DNA from: Clostridia bacterium
GTDB taxonomy: Bacteria; Bacillota; Clostridia; Lachnospirales; Lachnospiraceae
Direction of reading: 5' to 3'
NCBI GenBank assembly: GCA_026000755.1
Contig: BNZC01000004.1
Coordinates: forward strand, 10,380 to 74,379
DNA length: 64,000 nucleotides
A program made the position numbers and the translations under genes. The number at the start of each line of letters is the position of its first letter. Position 1 is the first letter of the stretch. Positions 9,252-18,225 of this stretch are shown here, piece after piece. The notes beneath the pieces were generated by a model that worked only from the letters and a program-made list of their open reading frames with translations, did not search any database and was not told where the DNA came from.

Positions 9252-9698
9252 TTGGGATCCAAAACAAGAATTATTGTCCTGCATATGAAAGAAGTGATTT
9301 ATACAGCAGTATTTGCGGCACTTGGTATTCTTTTAATACTGCTTTTGATTTTCATGTTTTTGCCTGATAAGAAAGAAATAAATGAAAATAAGGGGGCAAA
9401 AGAAACCATGCAGTATGCCTCGGGGGAATATCATTCCTCGGTTTCTTGGGGCGATAAGGCTGTTGATGTGAAAGTAGTGGTGGATCATAATCGCATTGCA
9501 GCTATCGAGCTATGCAATATGGAAGAGAGCGTAGCAGCCATGTACCCCTTAATGCAGCCCTCCCTAGAGCATATCAGCAAACAAATCCGTGAGAAAAACT
9601 CGCTGTCAAATATTACATATTCTGAGGAAAATCAATACACCTCTGCTGTGCTGATGGGGGCAATTAAACAGGCCTTAGAAAAGGCAAGAGTGGAGTGA
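9252..9698 (+). CDS. Membrane-anchored FMN-binding domain protein
   Basis: 148 residues with one N-terminal membrane helix (about 14-37) followed by an extracytoplasmic FMN_bind-like domain (GEYHSSVSWGDKAVDVKVVVD..., about 55-148). The start is TTG at 9252, supported by GGAGG at 9240-9244; the first ATG (9285) has no ribosome binding site. FMN_bind domains accept covalent FMN on a Thr/Ser from ApbE and take part in extracytoplasmic electron transfer. The usual SGAT-type flavinylation motif is not obvious; the corresponding region reads QYTSAVLMGAI. ApbE is encoded nearby (10168-11190), converging on this gene. Function assigned by family, partner by context. Confidence 0.72.
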   Translation: MGSKTRIIVLHMKEVIYTAVFAALGILLILLLIFMFLPDKKEINENKGAKETMQYASGEYHSSVSWGDKAVDVKVVVDHNRIAAIELCNMEESVAAMYPLMQPSLEHISKQIREKNSLSNITYSEENQYTSAVLMGAIKQALEKARVE

Positions 9699-9714
9699 AC
9701 GTTATCGGATACCT

Positions 9715-9975
9715 TTATTCGGTATCCGTAACTGTATCCGCCGTATTCAGCGCACTTAAATAATCTGAAATGGCATCCAAGTGAATCGGGGTCTGTGCAA
9801 CAGGAATATTCTTTGTCACATTGCCGTAGATGGAATGTCCCATCCATCCCACCAATGCAAGGACAACTAAGCCTCCTGCAATCTCACCGAGAATCCGATG
9901 CCGCTTTTCTTTCTTTAAAATCTTTTTGCGATTCGCTTTGTCTTTTTTGTAACGATTTACTTTTTCTATGCTCAT
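9715..9975 (-). CDS. Small single-pass membrane protein, unknown
   Basis: 86 residues: a strongly basic N-terminus (KVNRYKKDKANRKKILKKEKRHR, broken by few acidic residues), one membrane helix (about 29-48, GEIAGGLVVLALVGWMGHSIYG) and a short polar tail. The topology is probably N-in. The ATG follows AAGAGGAGATAACAC. The gene lies downstream of apbE on the same strand and converges with the FMN-binding gene, 17 bases away. I do not recognise the family. Confidence 0.7.
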   Translation of the reverse strand: MSIEKVNRYKKDKANRKKILKKEKRHRILGEIAGGLVVLALVGWMGHSIYGNVTKNIPVAQTPIHLDAISDYLSALNTADTVTDTE

Positions 9976-10167
9976 GTGTTATCTCCTCTTTATCAAATAA
10001 TCATACCCATGTCCGATAAATTCTATTTTACTCGAAATCCAAAGAAAAATCAATCGTTTTTTCTTAAAAGTTTGTATCAAACAAATTTCAAGGTTAATCG
10101 CCCATGTCCAGAGGGAGTCAGGAGGTTCCCGGGGCTAAGTTCGTGCCTCGCACTAAGTGAGGTCTGG

Positions 10168-11190
10168 CTAACGCTCGATTTCACTTAGTTGCTTTTGGGT
10201 ACCCGAAGAAAATTCTAAACTTTCATCCGTCTTTACAAAGATAGCCTCTGTATCAGGGAGGCTTTCAATCAATTCCATGCCCTTTTCTAATCCCAAGGCG
10301 AAACAGGTGGTGCTTAAGCAGTCGCCGTCTACGGAGAGGGGGCAGATAATAGTCACCGCCAACAGGTCATTAGAGATGGGATAGCCTGTTTTGGGATCCA
10401 AAATATGGTGGTAAATCACGCCGTCTTTCTCAAAATAACGTTCATATACGCCGGAGGTCACCACGGTTTGATCCGTCACCTCCACAACCAACATGGAAGT
10501 ACCCTCCGGTGCAAATGGTTTTTGAATGCCAATGCGATAGGCACTGCCGTCTTTTTTTGCTCCCAGGGCAAGGACATTTCCTCCCAAATTAATAATTCCC
10601 TCGCTAAGTCCTTTGGAAAGTAGATAGTCTTTCATGCGATCCGCCACATAGCCCTTGGCGATTGCTCCCAGGTCAAGCTGTGCATCGGGATTGTCTAAGG
10701 TCACGCTATCACCCAAAATGTGAATCTGTAAGGAGGATACCGTCTCGGTTGCCCGAGCCACATCCTCCGGATTCGGCAGGATTCCCTTGCCGCTCTTAAA
10801 ATCCCAAAGCGAACTTACCGCACCAATGCTAAGGTCAAATGCACCACCGCTTAAGCGGCTGTAATTTGCGGCAATTTGCAGTATATTTATGGTATCCGCA
10901 GAAACAGTCACGGGAGAGCCTTTGGCTTGGTTGATACGGTAGGTATCACTGTCTGTGACCGTCCTTGAAAATAAATGCTCATACTTCGCCGCCATATCCA
11001 TACAGTCATCTAACAGGGTTTCTTGGGAACGGTCATAGATGGTAATTTGAATCACCGTGTCGAAGAAGAAACCCGTTTTTGTAATGGGAGAATCAGTATT
11101 CCTGCTGAAATTTCCCTGACAGGAAGAAAGGGAAATAAGGCACAAGATAAGGAGTAGGGGCAGGAACAGGGGGGGGGTACGTTTTTTCAT
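10168..11190 (-). CDS. apbE: FAD:protein FMN transferase (lipoprotein)
   Basis: 340 residues from the ATG at 11190 (AAGGA 10 bases before). An upstream ATG at 11244 would prepend 18 residues before a clear signal peptide and is not preferred. The N-terminus is a lipoprotein signal ending LISLSSC, so the protein is anchored outside the membrane. ApbE motifs are seen in order: DLGAIAKGYVADRM, INLGGNVLALG, HHILDPKTGYP, DGDCLSTTCFALG. It transfers FMN from FAD to a Ser/Thr of target proteins. The likely target is the FMN-binding protein at 9252. A nine-base C homopolymer in the coding strand (11169-11177) falls in the signal-peptide region, where slippage would truncate the protein. Confidence 0.93.
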   Translation of the reverse strand: MKKRTPPLFLPLLLILCLISLSSCQGNFSRNTDSPITKTGFFFDTVIQITIYDRSQETLLDDCMDMAAKYEHLFSRTVTDSDTYRINQAKGSPVTVSADTINILQIAANYSRLSGGAFDLSIGAVSSLWDFKSGKGILPNPEDVARATETVSSLQIHILGDSVTLDNPDAQLDLGAIAKGYVADRMKDYLLSKGLSEGIINLGGNVLALGAKKDGSAYRIGIQKPFAPEGTSMLVVEVTDQTVVTSGVYERYFEKDGVIYHHILDPKTGYPISNDLLAVTIICPLSVDGDCLSTTCFALGLEKGMELIESLPDTEAIFVKTDESLEFSSGTQKQLSEIER

Positions 11191-11312
11191 GAAAATAATC
11201 CTTTCCGGTGGGGTGGGGGTCGGAAGTCGGTTACGAGTCAGCATTCACCCTTTGGAGCGAGCGTTTCTCTTAAGTATAGTATAATATTGTGGAAATGACA
11301 AGAGTAAAGGAC

Positions 11313-11341
11313 TTGCCTTATCCCGGTTTTTATGGTATCAT
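11313..11341 (+). promoter_or_regulatory. Promoter of the PAP2 gene
   Basis: TTGCCT (11313-11318), 17 bases, TATCAT (11336-11341), about 38 bases before the ATG at 11379. Confidence 0.5.
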
Positions 11342-11378
11342 GTGTATAACAGCACCGTAACAGGAGGAGCAGCACCCT

Positions 11379-12059
11379 ATGAAGGATTTCAAGAAAACTC
11401 TATATTCCCTATGGAAATCATATGGTCATGCTCTGCTTTTGCTGTACTTACTCATTTACGTACCATGGTTTGCATGGATTGACAAAGCATCCATTGCAAA
11501 ACAGCATGTGGTTCACATGGCACTAGACGACTACATCCCCTTTGTGGAATATTTCATCATTCCCTATATGCTGTGGTTTTTCTATGTGGCGGTGACGGTT
11601 ATCTATCTCTTATTTACCGACAAAGAGGACTTCAAGAAACTCTGCTGTTTTTTATTTGTGGGAATGACGATTTTCCTTATCGTTTCAACGGTCTATCCAA
11701 ACGGACAGTTTTTGCGACCCAGTGTATTTGCCCGAGACAATGTCTTTGTAAGCATTGTGGAGTGGCTCTGGAAGACAGACAGCTCAACCAGTCTGTTTCC
11801 CAGTATTCACACCTATAATTCCATTGGAGTGTACCTTGCGATTCGCTATAACGAACGCCTCAAAAAGAAGAAATGGGTGCAGTATATTTCATTTGTTCTG
11901 ATGGTAAGCATTATTTTAGCCACCATGTTCTTAAAACAACATTCCGTGTTTGATGTCTTAACGGCAATTGCCCTTGGCGTCATCATGTATGTATTTGTAT
12001 ATGGAAATCTTAGAAAACAACAAGGAGAGGAAGTAGGAAATGAGATTGTTTCAAAGTAA
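11379..12059 (+). CDS. PAP2-family membrane phosphatase
   Basis: 226 residues with about six membrane helices. Phosphatase motifs are reduced but visible: FPSIHTYNS (motif 2, general-acid His) and KQHSVFDVL (motif 3, catalytic His and Asp). The family dephosphorylates lipid phosphates such as phosphatidic acid or undecaprenyl pyrophosphate on the outer face of the membrane. The following L,D-transpeptidase gene starts 20 bases inside this gene, so they are translationally coupled. A cell-envelope role (lipid-carrier recycling) is plausible. Substrate unknown. Confidence 0.8.
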   Translation: MKDFKKTLYSLWKSYGHALLLLYLLIYVPWFAWIDKASIAKQHVVHMALDDYIPFVEYFIIPYMLWFFYVAVTVIYLLFTDKEDFKKLCCFLFVGMTIFLIVSTVYPNGQFLRPSVFARDNVFVSIVEWLWKTDSSTSLFPSIHTYNSIGVYLAIRYNERLKKKKWVQYISFVLMVSIILATMFLKQHSVFDVLTAIALGVIMYVFVYGNLRKQQGEEVGNEIVSK

Positions 12060-13707
12060 AAAAGGAATCATAGCATTTGTGGGAGGGCTTGTGGCAGTTG
12101 TTTTGATTGTCATTTACATTGCGTTCACCGTGTTTTTTCAAAGCCATTTCTTCTTTCATACCCGCATTAATGGGGTAGACTGTTCCGGGCAGACCGTAGC
12201 GGCAGTGAAAGAACGAATCAGCGAGGAGATGGCGATTTATAAATTGACCATCGAGGAAAAGGGCGGCATTCAGACCCTTCACGGCAGTGATCTTGGCGTA
12301 GAAGCGGAGTTTGACGGCACCTTAGAAGACGTGCTGAAAGACCAAAAGGGCTATGCTTGGATTCCATCCTTGTTTCGTCAAAAGAATATAGAAGAGGATA
12401 CCCTTGTAAAATATGATGAAACCAAGTTAGATGAAGTGGTTGGCGGACTGGATTTTCTACAGGACGAAACCGCCCAAAAGCCGGAGAATGCCCATGTAAG
12501 TGACTACATTCCGGGCAAGGGATATGAAATTGTACCCGAGGTAGAGGGCAATTACATAGATCCGGAGAAGTTTAAGGCGGCATTGCTTACTGCCATCGAG
12601 AATTTGCAGACGGAATTTTCGGTGGAAAAAGCAGACTGTTATGAAGTACCCACCGTTCGCTCCGACGATCCCCAGTTGACGAATCTGGTTGCGGAGATGA
12701 ATAAATACCTTGGCATTACCATTACCTATGAGGCAGGTGGCGAGACAGAAGTTGTAAACGGCGATAAAATTCATGAGTGGCTTAAGGTAGGCGATAATCA
12801 GACAGCGGAGTTGGATGAAGGAAAGGTCGCCGCTTTTGTGGGCGAACTTGGTGCAAAATACAATACCTCAGGAAAGCCCAAGACATTAAAGACTTCTTGG
12901 GGGCCTACGGTTACGGTTCCCGGCGGAAACTACGGTTGGTTGATTGATAAGGATGTAGAAGTTGCCCAGTTGATTGCGGATGTGAAAGCAGGGACAGATG
13001 TTACCCGTGAGCCAAAATGGAAGCAAAAAGCGGCGGGGGGATTTGGAGCCACGGATTACGGCAACACCTATGTGGAAGTGAACTTGACTGCGCAGCATTT
13101 ATATTTCTATAAGAACGGCTCTTTGGTGATTGAGTCTGATTTTGTGTCGGGCAATGTGAAATTAAACAGGATTACCCATGTGGGGGCTTATGCGATAGCA
13201 TATACCCAGAGAAACGCAACCCTAAAGGGTCAAGACTATGCCACACCTGTGTCCTACTGGATGCCTTTCCATAATGGAGAGGGTTTGCATGATGCGTGGT
13301 GGCGAGGTGATTTCGGCGGAGCGATTTATAAGACAGACGGCTCCCACGGTTGTGTCAATTGCCCTACTGCTACGGCAAAGACGATTTTTGAAAATATCAA
13401 GGCAGGAGATGCGGTATTGGTGTACGAATTGCCCGGTACGGAAAGTCCCAAGGCGAAAGATCAAAGTGCAGGTGCCGAAGTGACATCCGCCATTAATGCA
13501 ATCGGTGAGGTGACCACAGGTAGCGGTTCTGCGATTTCAAATGCCAGAAATAAGTACAATGCCTTATCAAGCGGAGCAAAGGCCTATGTGAAAAATTATG
13601 ACACCTTGACAGCGGCAGAGGAAGCATTTAAGCATGTAAATGAACCACAGCCTGCACAACCGGAACCGGCACCAACGGAACCGCCACAGGATACACCTGT
13701 CGAATAG
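12040..13707 (+). CDS. L,D-transpeptidase with peptidoglycan-binding-like domain
   Basis: 555 residues. One N-terminal membrane anchor (about 10-33). A long extracellular region of the PG_binding_4/YoaR type (about 50-335). A YkuD catalytic domain (about 345-475) with the active-site SHGCVNCP, Cys nucleophile. Then a helical Ala/Tyr-rich module (INAIGEVT...ARNKYNALS...AKAYVKNYDTL) common in Firmicutes surface proteins, and a Pro/Glu-rich tail. It makes 3-3 peptidoglycan cross-links or attaches proteins to the wall. It overlaps the PAP2 gene by 20 bases, with GGAGAGGAAG upstream of the ATG. Confidence 0.9.
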   Translation: MRLFQSKKGIIAFVGGLVAVVLIVIYIAFTVFFQSHFFFHTRINGVDCSGQTVAAVKERISEEMAIYKLTIEEKGGIQTLHGSDLGVEAEFDGTLEDVLKDQKGYAWIPSLFRQKNIEEDTLVKYDETKLDEVVGGLDFLQDETAQKPENAHVSDYIPGKGYEIVPEVEGNYIDPEKFKAALLTAIENLQTEFSVEKADCYEVPTVRSDDPQLTNLVAEMNKYLGITITYEAGGETEVVNGDKIHEWLKVGDNQTAELDEGKVAAFVGELGAKYNTSGKPKTLKTSWGPTVTVPGGNYGWLIDKDVEVAQLIADVKAGTDVTREPKWKQKAAGGFGATDYGNTYVEVNLTAQHLYFYKNGSLVIESDFVSGNVKLNRITHVGAYAIAYTQRNATLKGQDYATPVSYWMPFHNGEGLHDAWWRGDFGGAIYKTDGSHGCVNCPTATAKTIFENIKAGDAVLVYELPGTESPKAKDQSAGAEVTSAINAIGEVTTGSGSAISNARNKYNALSSGAKAYVKNYDTLTAAEEAFKHVNEPQPAQPEPAPTEPPQDTPVE

Positions 13708-13721
13708 AAGGAGACATTAAT

Positions 13722-14909
13722 TTGCAATATCGAATAGACAAAAAATCAGGCAAAGAACTGTCTGTCTTGGGCTTTGGCTGTATGCGTTTCGCCCGAGGAA
13801 TAAGCGGTAAAATTGACTTGCAAAAAGCAGAGAAGCTCATCGTGTCTGCCATCGAATCAGGTGTCAATTACTTTGATACTGCCTATATCTATTCCGGAAG
13901 CGAAGAGATTGTAGGGGAGATACTTCACAAGAACAAACTGCGAGAGAAGATTTTTCTGGCAACGAAACTGCCCTTTTCAAAGTGTAAGGTGTATGAGGAT
14001 TTTGAACGTCTGTTTCAGGAGCAACTGAGCCGTTTGCAGACCGACTATATTGATTATTACCTCATTCACAATCTTCCCACCACGGCATTGTGGCAAGGTT
14101 TGTGTACCCTTGGAATAGAAAAATGGATTGCCGAAAAGAAAGCATCCGGGCAGATTAAAAACATTGGTTATTCCTTTCACGGTGCGCAAGATCAGTTTCT
14201 GGCATTACTGGATTTGTATGACTGGGATTTTTGCCAGATTCAATACAACTATATGAATGAACATTACCAAGCCGGAACAGCAGGGTTGTTGGCTGCCAAT
14301 AAAAAGGGTTTGCCTGTTATCATTATGGAACCCCTTTTAGGGGGCAAGCTTGCCACAGGCTTACCGAAGAAAGCAGAACAGAAATTTCGGGAAACCGACG
14401 GGAAATACTCCAATGCGGCTTGGGGCTTTCGTTGGCTCTGGAATCAGCCACAGGTGAGTGTCGTCTTATCGGGAATGAACAGTGAAGAACAGCTTTTGGA
14501 TAATGTGAAAGTTGCCCAGGAGGCTGTGCCGGATATGCTGGTACCCCAAGAGCTTGCGGCTTATGAGAGGGTGCAGGAGATTTTCAGGGAAGCCTATAAG
14601 ATTCCTTGTACAGGCTGTAATTATTGTATGCCTTGTCCTAAGGGGGTCAACATTCCCGCCTCTTTTGCCGCTTATAATGCTTCTTATGCCAATGACTTTG
14701 TAACAGGCATGATGCAGTATATGACAAGTACGGCAATCAATCACAAGAATCATAATTCCAGCGGGCATAACTGTATCAAATGCGGAGCCTGCGAGCAGAA
14801 ATGTCCACAGCATATTCCGATTATTGCCTCTTTGGAGAAGGTGACAAAGCGCATGGAACCCTTTTGGGTGCGTGGGATCATTGCTATTGCAAACAAGGTG
14901 ATGAGGTAA
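13722..14909 (+). CDS. Aldo/keto reductase with C-terminal ferredoxin domain
   Basis: 395 residues. An aldo/keto reductase TIM barrel (LGFGCMRFARG; FDTAYIYSGSEE; DYYLIHNL) occupies about 1-285. Two cysteine clusters follow, CTGCNYCMPCPKG (about 292) and CIKCGACEQKCPQHIP (about 350), predicting [4Fe-4S] binding (COG1453 type). Translation starts at TTG 13722, with AAGGAGA seven bases before it. The stop of the L,D-transpeptidase is 14 bases upstream, so co-transcription is likely though the functions differ. Substrate unknown. Confidence 0.88.
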   Translation: MQYRIDKKSGKELSVLGFGCMRFARGISGKIDLQKAEKLIVSAIESGVNYFDTAYIYSGSEEIVGEILHKNKLREKIFLATKLPFSKCKVYEDFERLFQEQLSRLQTDYIDYYLIHNLPTTALWQGLCTLGIEKWIAEKKASGQIKNIGYSFHGAQDQFLALLDLYDWDFCQIQYNYMNEHYQAGTAGLLAANKKGLPVIIMEPLLGGKLATGLPKKAEQKFRETDGKYSNAAWGFRWLWNQPQVSVVLSGMNSEEQLLDNVKVAQEAVPDMLVPQELAAYERVQEIFREAYKIPCTGCNYCMPCPKGVNIPASFAAYNASYANDFVTGMMQYMTSTAINHKNHNSSGHNCIKCGACEQKCPQHIPIIASLEKVTKRMEPFWVRGIIAIANKVMR

Positions 14910-15019
14910 GGCGTTCGGATTCAGCAGTGTCCCCTTGGTCGGTAAGCGGCAGACTATGCTTCGGTCAGATACAGGAAATGATTTGTAATGAACAAACAAA
15001 TGACGTATAAGAGGTAGTT

Positions 15020-16294
15020 ATGATAGCAAAACAGATGTCAGAGGATATTTTAGGCGGCTCGGCAATTCGCGCCATGTTTCTGGAAGGAAAGGAATTAGCG
15101 GATCGAATCGGCTCGGAGAATGTCTATGATTTTAGCTTGGGAAATCCTGCCGCAGAGGTACCCCCCCCCTATACAAAGGCTTTAGAGGAGGTACTGAAAA
15201 CCGAGGATCCCGTGAGCCTGCACGGCTATATGGATAATGCAGGGTATCCTGCTGTACGAGCCGCCATAGCCAAACACTTAAATAATCGCTTTGGCACGGA
15301 CGTTATGAGAGATTCTATCGTAAATACCCGCTTTGGCACGGACGTTATGGGAGATTCTATCGCAAATGCCCGCTTTGGCACGGTATTTACGGAAAATCAT
15401 ATCTTGATGACGGTTGGTGCGGCAGGAGCCATCAATGTGATCTTAAAAACCTTGCTTGACCCGGGAGATGAAGTAGCGGTATTTGCCCCATATTTTACAG
15501 AATACCGAAATTATTGCAGAAACTGGCAGGGGGTCTTGACGGAGGTTTTGCCGGAGCCTGAGAGCTTTCTTCCTGATTTAGCCGATATGGAGCAAAAAAT
15601 CACCAAAAAGACGAAAGCCGTCATTATAAATAATCCCGTGAATCCTACCGGGGTGGTGTATGGAGAGGAAACCATTGTCGCCATTACGGCATTGCTTTTG
15701 GGGAAACAAGAGGAATATGGTCATGCCATTTATCTGATTTCCGATGAACCCTATCGAGAACTGGTGTATGACGGCAGAAAAGTACCTTTTTTGCCCCATT
15801 ACTATGCCAATACCTTTGTGTCCTATTCCTTTAGTAAGTCCTTGTCCGTTCCGGGGGATCGGATTGGCTATATTGCCCTGTCACCGGAAATGGAGAATGA
15901 GAAACAGGTATTTGCGGGGCTGTCCATTGCCAACCGAGTGATTGGATTTGTAAATGCACCTGCCCTTATGCAAAAGGCGGTGGCACAGGTCTTAGAGGAA
16001 CATACGGATGTGGCATTTTACGACAGAAACCGCAGACTTCTCTATGACAGCCTAAAGGGATATGGCTTTACTTGTGTGAAACCGGAGGGGGCTTTTTACC
16101 TCTTTGTCAAATCGCCGGATGCGGATACCAAGAAGTTTATTGAAAAAGCGAAAATCTATCATATTTTACTGGTGGACGGAGCGGCATTTAGCGGGGCGGG
16201 ATATGTGAGAATTGCGTATTGCGTACCCTTTGAGAGGATTCAGAAGTCTCTTTCGGGCTTTTGTGCATTGGCGAGAGAGTATCAGTTGTCTTAA
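15020..16294 (+). CDS. PLP-dependent aminotransferase, class I/II
   Basis: 424 residues, fold-type I aminotransferase. SLGNPAAEVPPP near the start, NPVNPTGVVYG, SDEPYRELVYDG, and SYSFSKSLSVPGDRIGY with the PLP Lys in SFSKS. It most resembles aspartate/aromatic aminotransferases, but the substrate cannot be read from sequence. Between about residues 90 and 125 it has an extra segment made of an exact-length 14-residue tandem repeat (RFGTDVM-DSI-N, two full copies and a partial third). A nine-base C run (15161-15169) encodes the PPP of the N-terminal region. Confidence 0.88.
   Translation: MIAKQMSEDILGGSAIRAMFLEGKELADRIGSENVYDFSLGNPAAEVPPPYTKALEEVLKTEDPVSLHGYMDNAGYPAVRAAIAKHLNNRFGTDVMRDSIVNTRFGTDVMGDSIANARFGTVFTENHILMTVGAAGAINVILKTLLDPGDEVAVFAPYFTEYRNYCRNWQGVLTEVLPEPESFLPDLADMEQKITKKTKAVIINNPVNPTGVVYGEETIVAITALLLGKQEEYGHAIYLISDEPYRELVYDGRKVPFLPHYYANTFVSYSFSKSLSVPGDRIGYIALSPEMENEKQVFAGLSIANRVIGFVNAPALMQKAVAQVLEEHTDVAFYDRNRRLLYDSLKGYGFTCVKPEGAFYLFVKSPDADTKKFIEKAKIYHILLVDGAAFSGAGYVRIAYCVPFERIQKSLSGFCALAREYQLS
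15287..15391 (+). repeat. 42-bp in-frame tandem repeat in the aminotransferase gene
   Basis: Copies 15287-15328 and 15329-15370 differ at only a few positions. A third partial copy starts at 15371 (CGCTTTGGCACGG). The unit is 14 codons, so gain or loss keeps the frame. Confidence 0.92.
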
Positions 16295-16305
16295 CGATTA
16301 ATTCC

Positions 16306-16462
16306 AAACAGCTGCCCGCTTCACCAAAAAAGAACCCTCGCTTAAAACATTTCGGGCAAGCCCCTTTAAGTACGCCTTGCAGTCAGCATAGGCTTCCTGC
16401 AAGGAGGGGCTTCCCTCCATTTCGCTCAAAGGTTCTTTTTTTGGCGAAGCGGGCAGCTGTTT
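16306..16462. repeat. 157-bp nearly continuous inverted repeat
   Basis: Outer arms 16306-16336 and 16431-16462 pair over 31 positions with one mismatch and one extra base. Inner arms 16358-16365/16405-16412 and 16375-16382/16397-16404 pair perfectly, so the whole element folds to one long hairpin with a 14-base tip. It fills the 222-bp gap between the two aminotransferase genes. There is no ORF in it. It could be a MITE-like element or a structured RNA. Confidence 0.85.
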
Positions 16463-16516
16463 TCACCTTAACCGTGAATAGTAACCAATTATGCTTAGCG
16501 AAAGGAGCGATAGATT

Positions 16517-17701
16517 GTGTCTGCTTGGGAAGAAAATGTCAGGCGTGTGGTTCCCTATGTACCGGGCGAACAGCCAAAGAATAAGGGGATTATTAAGCTA
16601 AATACCAACGAAAATCCATATCCTCCCTCCCCCCTTGTGGAGAGTTCTTTGCATGACTTGGAGAATAAAAGCCTTCGCCTGTATCCGGATCCGACTTCGG
16701 AGGATTTGGTGAAAGCCATAGGGGACAGTCACGGACTAAGACCGGAGCAGGTATTTGTAGGCGTGGGGTCTGATGATGTGTTGGCGATGGCGTTTTTGAC
16801 ATTTTTTAGTAATGGTAATAGCAGCAATAACGGTCATGAGAGTAAGGGCAACAATTCGGGTACGAATATTGCAGGTGGTCATGAGAGTAAGAATCAGTTC
16901 CCCCTTTTATTCCCGGATATTACCTATTCCTTTTATTCGGTCTGGGCGGATTTATTTCGGATTCCCTACGCCACACCGCCTTTGGATACGGATTTTCGGA
17001 TTCAGCCGAGGGACTACTGTAATAGCAGTCATAAGGGAAACATCCGAGGTATCGTGCTTGCCAATCCAAATGCCCCCACAGGCTTGGCCTTGGAATTGTC
17101 AGCGATTCGGTCGATGGTACAGGATAATCCCGATGTGGTGGTGATTATAGATGAGGCATATATTGATTTTGGCGGCGAAACGGCGATTCCCTTACTTGCA
17201 AAATACGATAACTTGTTGGTAACACGTACCTTTTCAAAATCAAGGAGTCTTGCAGGGATGAGAATAGGCTATGCTTTGGGGCAGCCGAAGCTGATTGCCT
17301 ATCTAAACGATGTAAAGTATTCCTTTAATTCCTATACCATGAGTAAGGCAGCCCTTATTTGCGGTGTGGCATCTTTACAGGATAAGACCTATTTTGAGGA
17401 TTCTTTGCAAAAAATAAAGAACCTGCGGGAATGGACAAAGAAAGAACTTAAAAAACTGGGCTTTGTATTCGGGGATTCGGCGGCGAATTTTATTTTCGCA
17501 AATCATCCAAAGCTTCCGGCAAAAGACTTGTTTTTGGCATTGAAGGAAGATAAGATTTATGTTCGCTATTTTGATAAACCGAGAATTGACAATTATTTGC
17601 GGATTACCATTGGCACAGAGGAGGAAATGCGAAGCTTGATTTCTGCGCTGCGCAAGCACCTTAAATACAATACTTATAATTCTCTAAAACTGGATTTTTA
17701 G
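16517..17701 (+). CDS. hisC: Histidinol-phosphate aminotransferase-like protein
   Basis: 394 residues from GTG 16517 (AAAGGAG nine bases before). It shows the HisC-type N-terminus (VPYVPGEQP, KLNTNENPYPPSP), GVGSDDVLAMAF, NPNAPTGLALEL, DEAYIDFGGE and the PLP Lys in TRTFSKSRSLAGMRIGYALG. It transfers an amino group to imidazole-acetol phosphate in histidine synthesis, or acts on aromatic keto acids. No other his genes are nearby, so the substrate is uncertain. A Gly/Ser/Asn-rich insert (about residues 97-124) contains a duplicated GGTCATGAGAGTAAG (16832-16846, 16877-16891), absent from ordinary HisC. Confidence 0.85.
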   Translation: MSAWEENVRRVVPYVPGEQPKNKGIIKLNTNENPYPPSPLVESSLHDLENKSLRLYPDPTSEDLVKAIGDSHGLRPEQVFVGVGSDDVLAMAFLTFFSNGNSSNNGHESKGNNSGTNIAGGHESKNQFPLLFPDITYSFYSVWADLFRIPYATPPLDTDFRIQPRDYCNSSHKGNIRGIVLANPNAPTGLALELSAIRSMVQDNPDVVVIIDEAYIDFGGETAIPLLAKYDNLLVTRTFSKSRSLAGMRIGYALGQPKLIAYLNDVKYSFNSYTMSKAALICGVASLQDKTYFEDSLQKIKNLREWTKKELKKLGFVFGDSAANFIFANHPKLPAKDLFLALKEDKIYVRYFDKPRIDNYLRITIGTEEEMRSLISALRKHLKYNTYNSLKLDF

Positions 17702-17730
17702 TTGCTATCTGATGTGGAAAATGCTATAAT
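17702..17730 (+). promoter_or_regulatory. Promoter of the 17843 gene
   Basis: TTGCTA (17702-17707), 17 bases, TATAAT (17725-17730). It leaves a leader of about 105 bases with an imperfect inverted repeat (AATGC..ATAT / ATAT.GCATT), then AAGGAGG before the ATG. Confidence 0.7.
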
Positions 17731-17842
17731 AAGTTCAAGTAAGAAAATGCACATATGACCGAACAATGCCGAGTCAGATATTGCATTTGGTGAAGAGTGA
17801 ATTATATTAGTAGATTCATGATATTTACAAGGAGGAATAAAC

Positions 17843-18139
17843 ATGGCAAAGTACATTAGGAAAGCATTTGAAGTAGACCTTGTTGCATATGAGCCGAACA
17901 AAGGCTTGGAGGATGGTTTTTTGCAATGGTCACAGGTTGTAACCACAGGTTGGGTTGTGACGGAGGGTTTGGTGAAGCTGACCCGTCCGGACGGAACGGT
18001 GGTATGTCCTTTCGTTGAGAATCGCCGGGGGATGGTTTTTCTGCGTGAGGGCGATTATATCATCACGGAAGAAGGGCAACAACGCCACGTGTGCGGTCCC
18101 GATAAGGTGGGGGAACGTTTTGATAAGGTGGAAGAGTAA
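17843..18139 (+). CDS. Small conserved-looking protein, unknown
   Basis: 98 residues, soluble, no membrane segment. The second half (GTVVCPFVENRRGMVFLREGDYIITEEGQQRHVCGPDKVGERFDKVEE) has the pattern of the PGDYG-type small domain found in phage and bacterial proteins (GDYI followed by a short basic loop). That assignment is tentative. It has its own promoter and a strong ribosome binding site and sits alone between hisC and addB. Confidence 0.65.
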   Translation: MAKYIRKAFEVDLVAYEPNKGLEDGFLQWSQVVTTGWVVTEGLVKLTRPDGTVVCPFVENRRGMVFLREGDYIITEEGQQRHVCGPDKVGERFDKVEE

Positions 18140-18225
18140 TAAGCAGGTATGTTGCGGTTTAGAGTGAGCCTCTGAATCATAACATTGGTATCTGACACAC
18201 ATCAAACCATATCGGGAGGGTAACC

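Noticed and set aside
10151..10188. Inverted repeat CTAAGTGA / TCACTTAG at the end of apbE as a terminator
   Set aside because: The stem overlaps the last codons of apbE, the loop is about 20 bases and no T-run follows on the minus strand; too weak to call.
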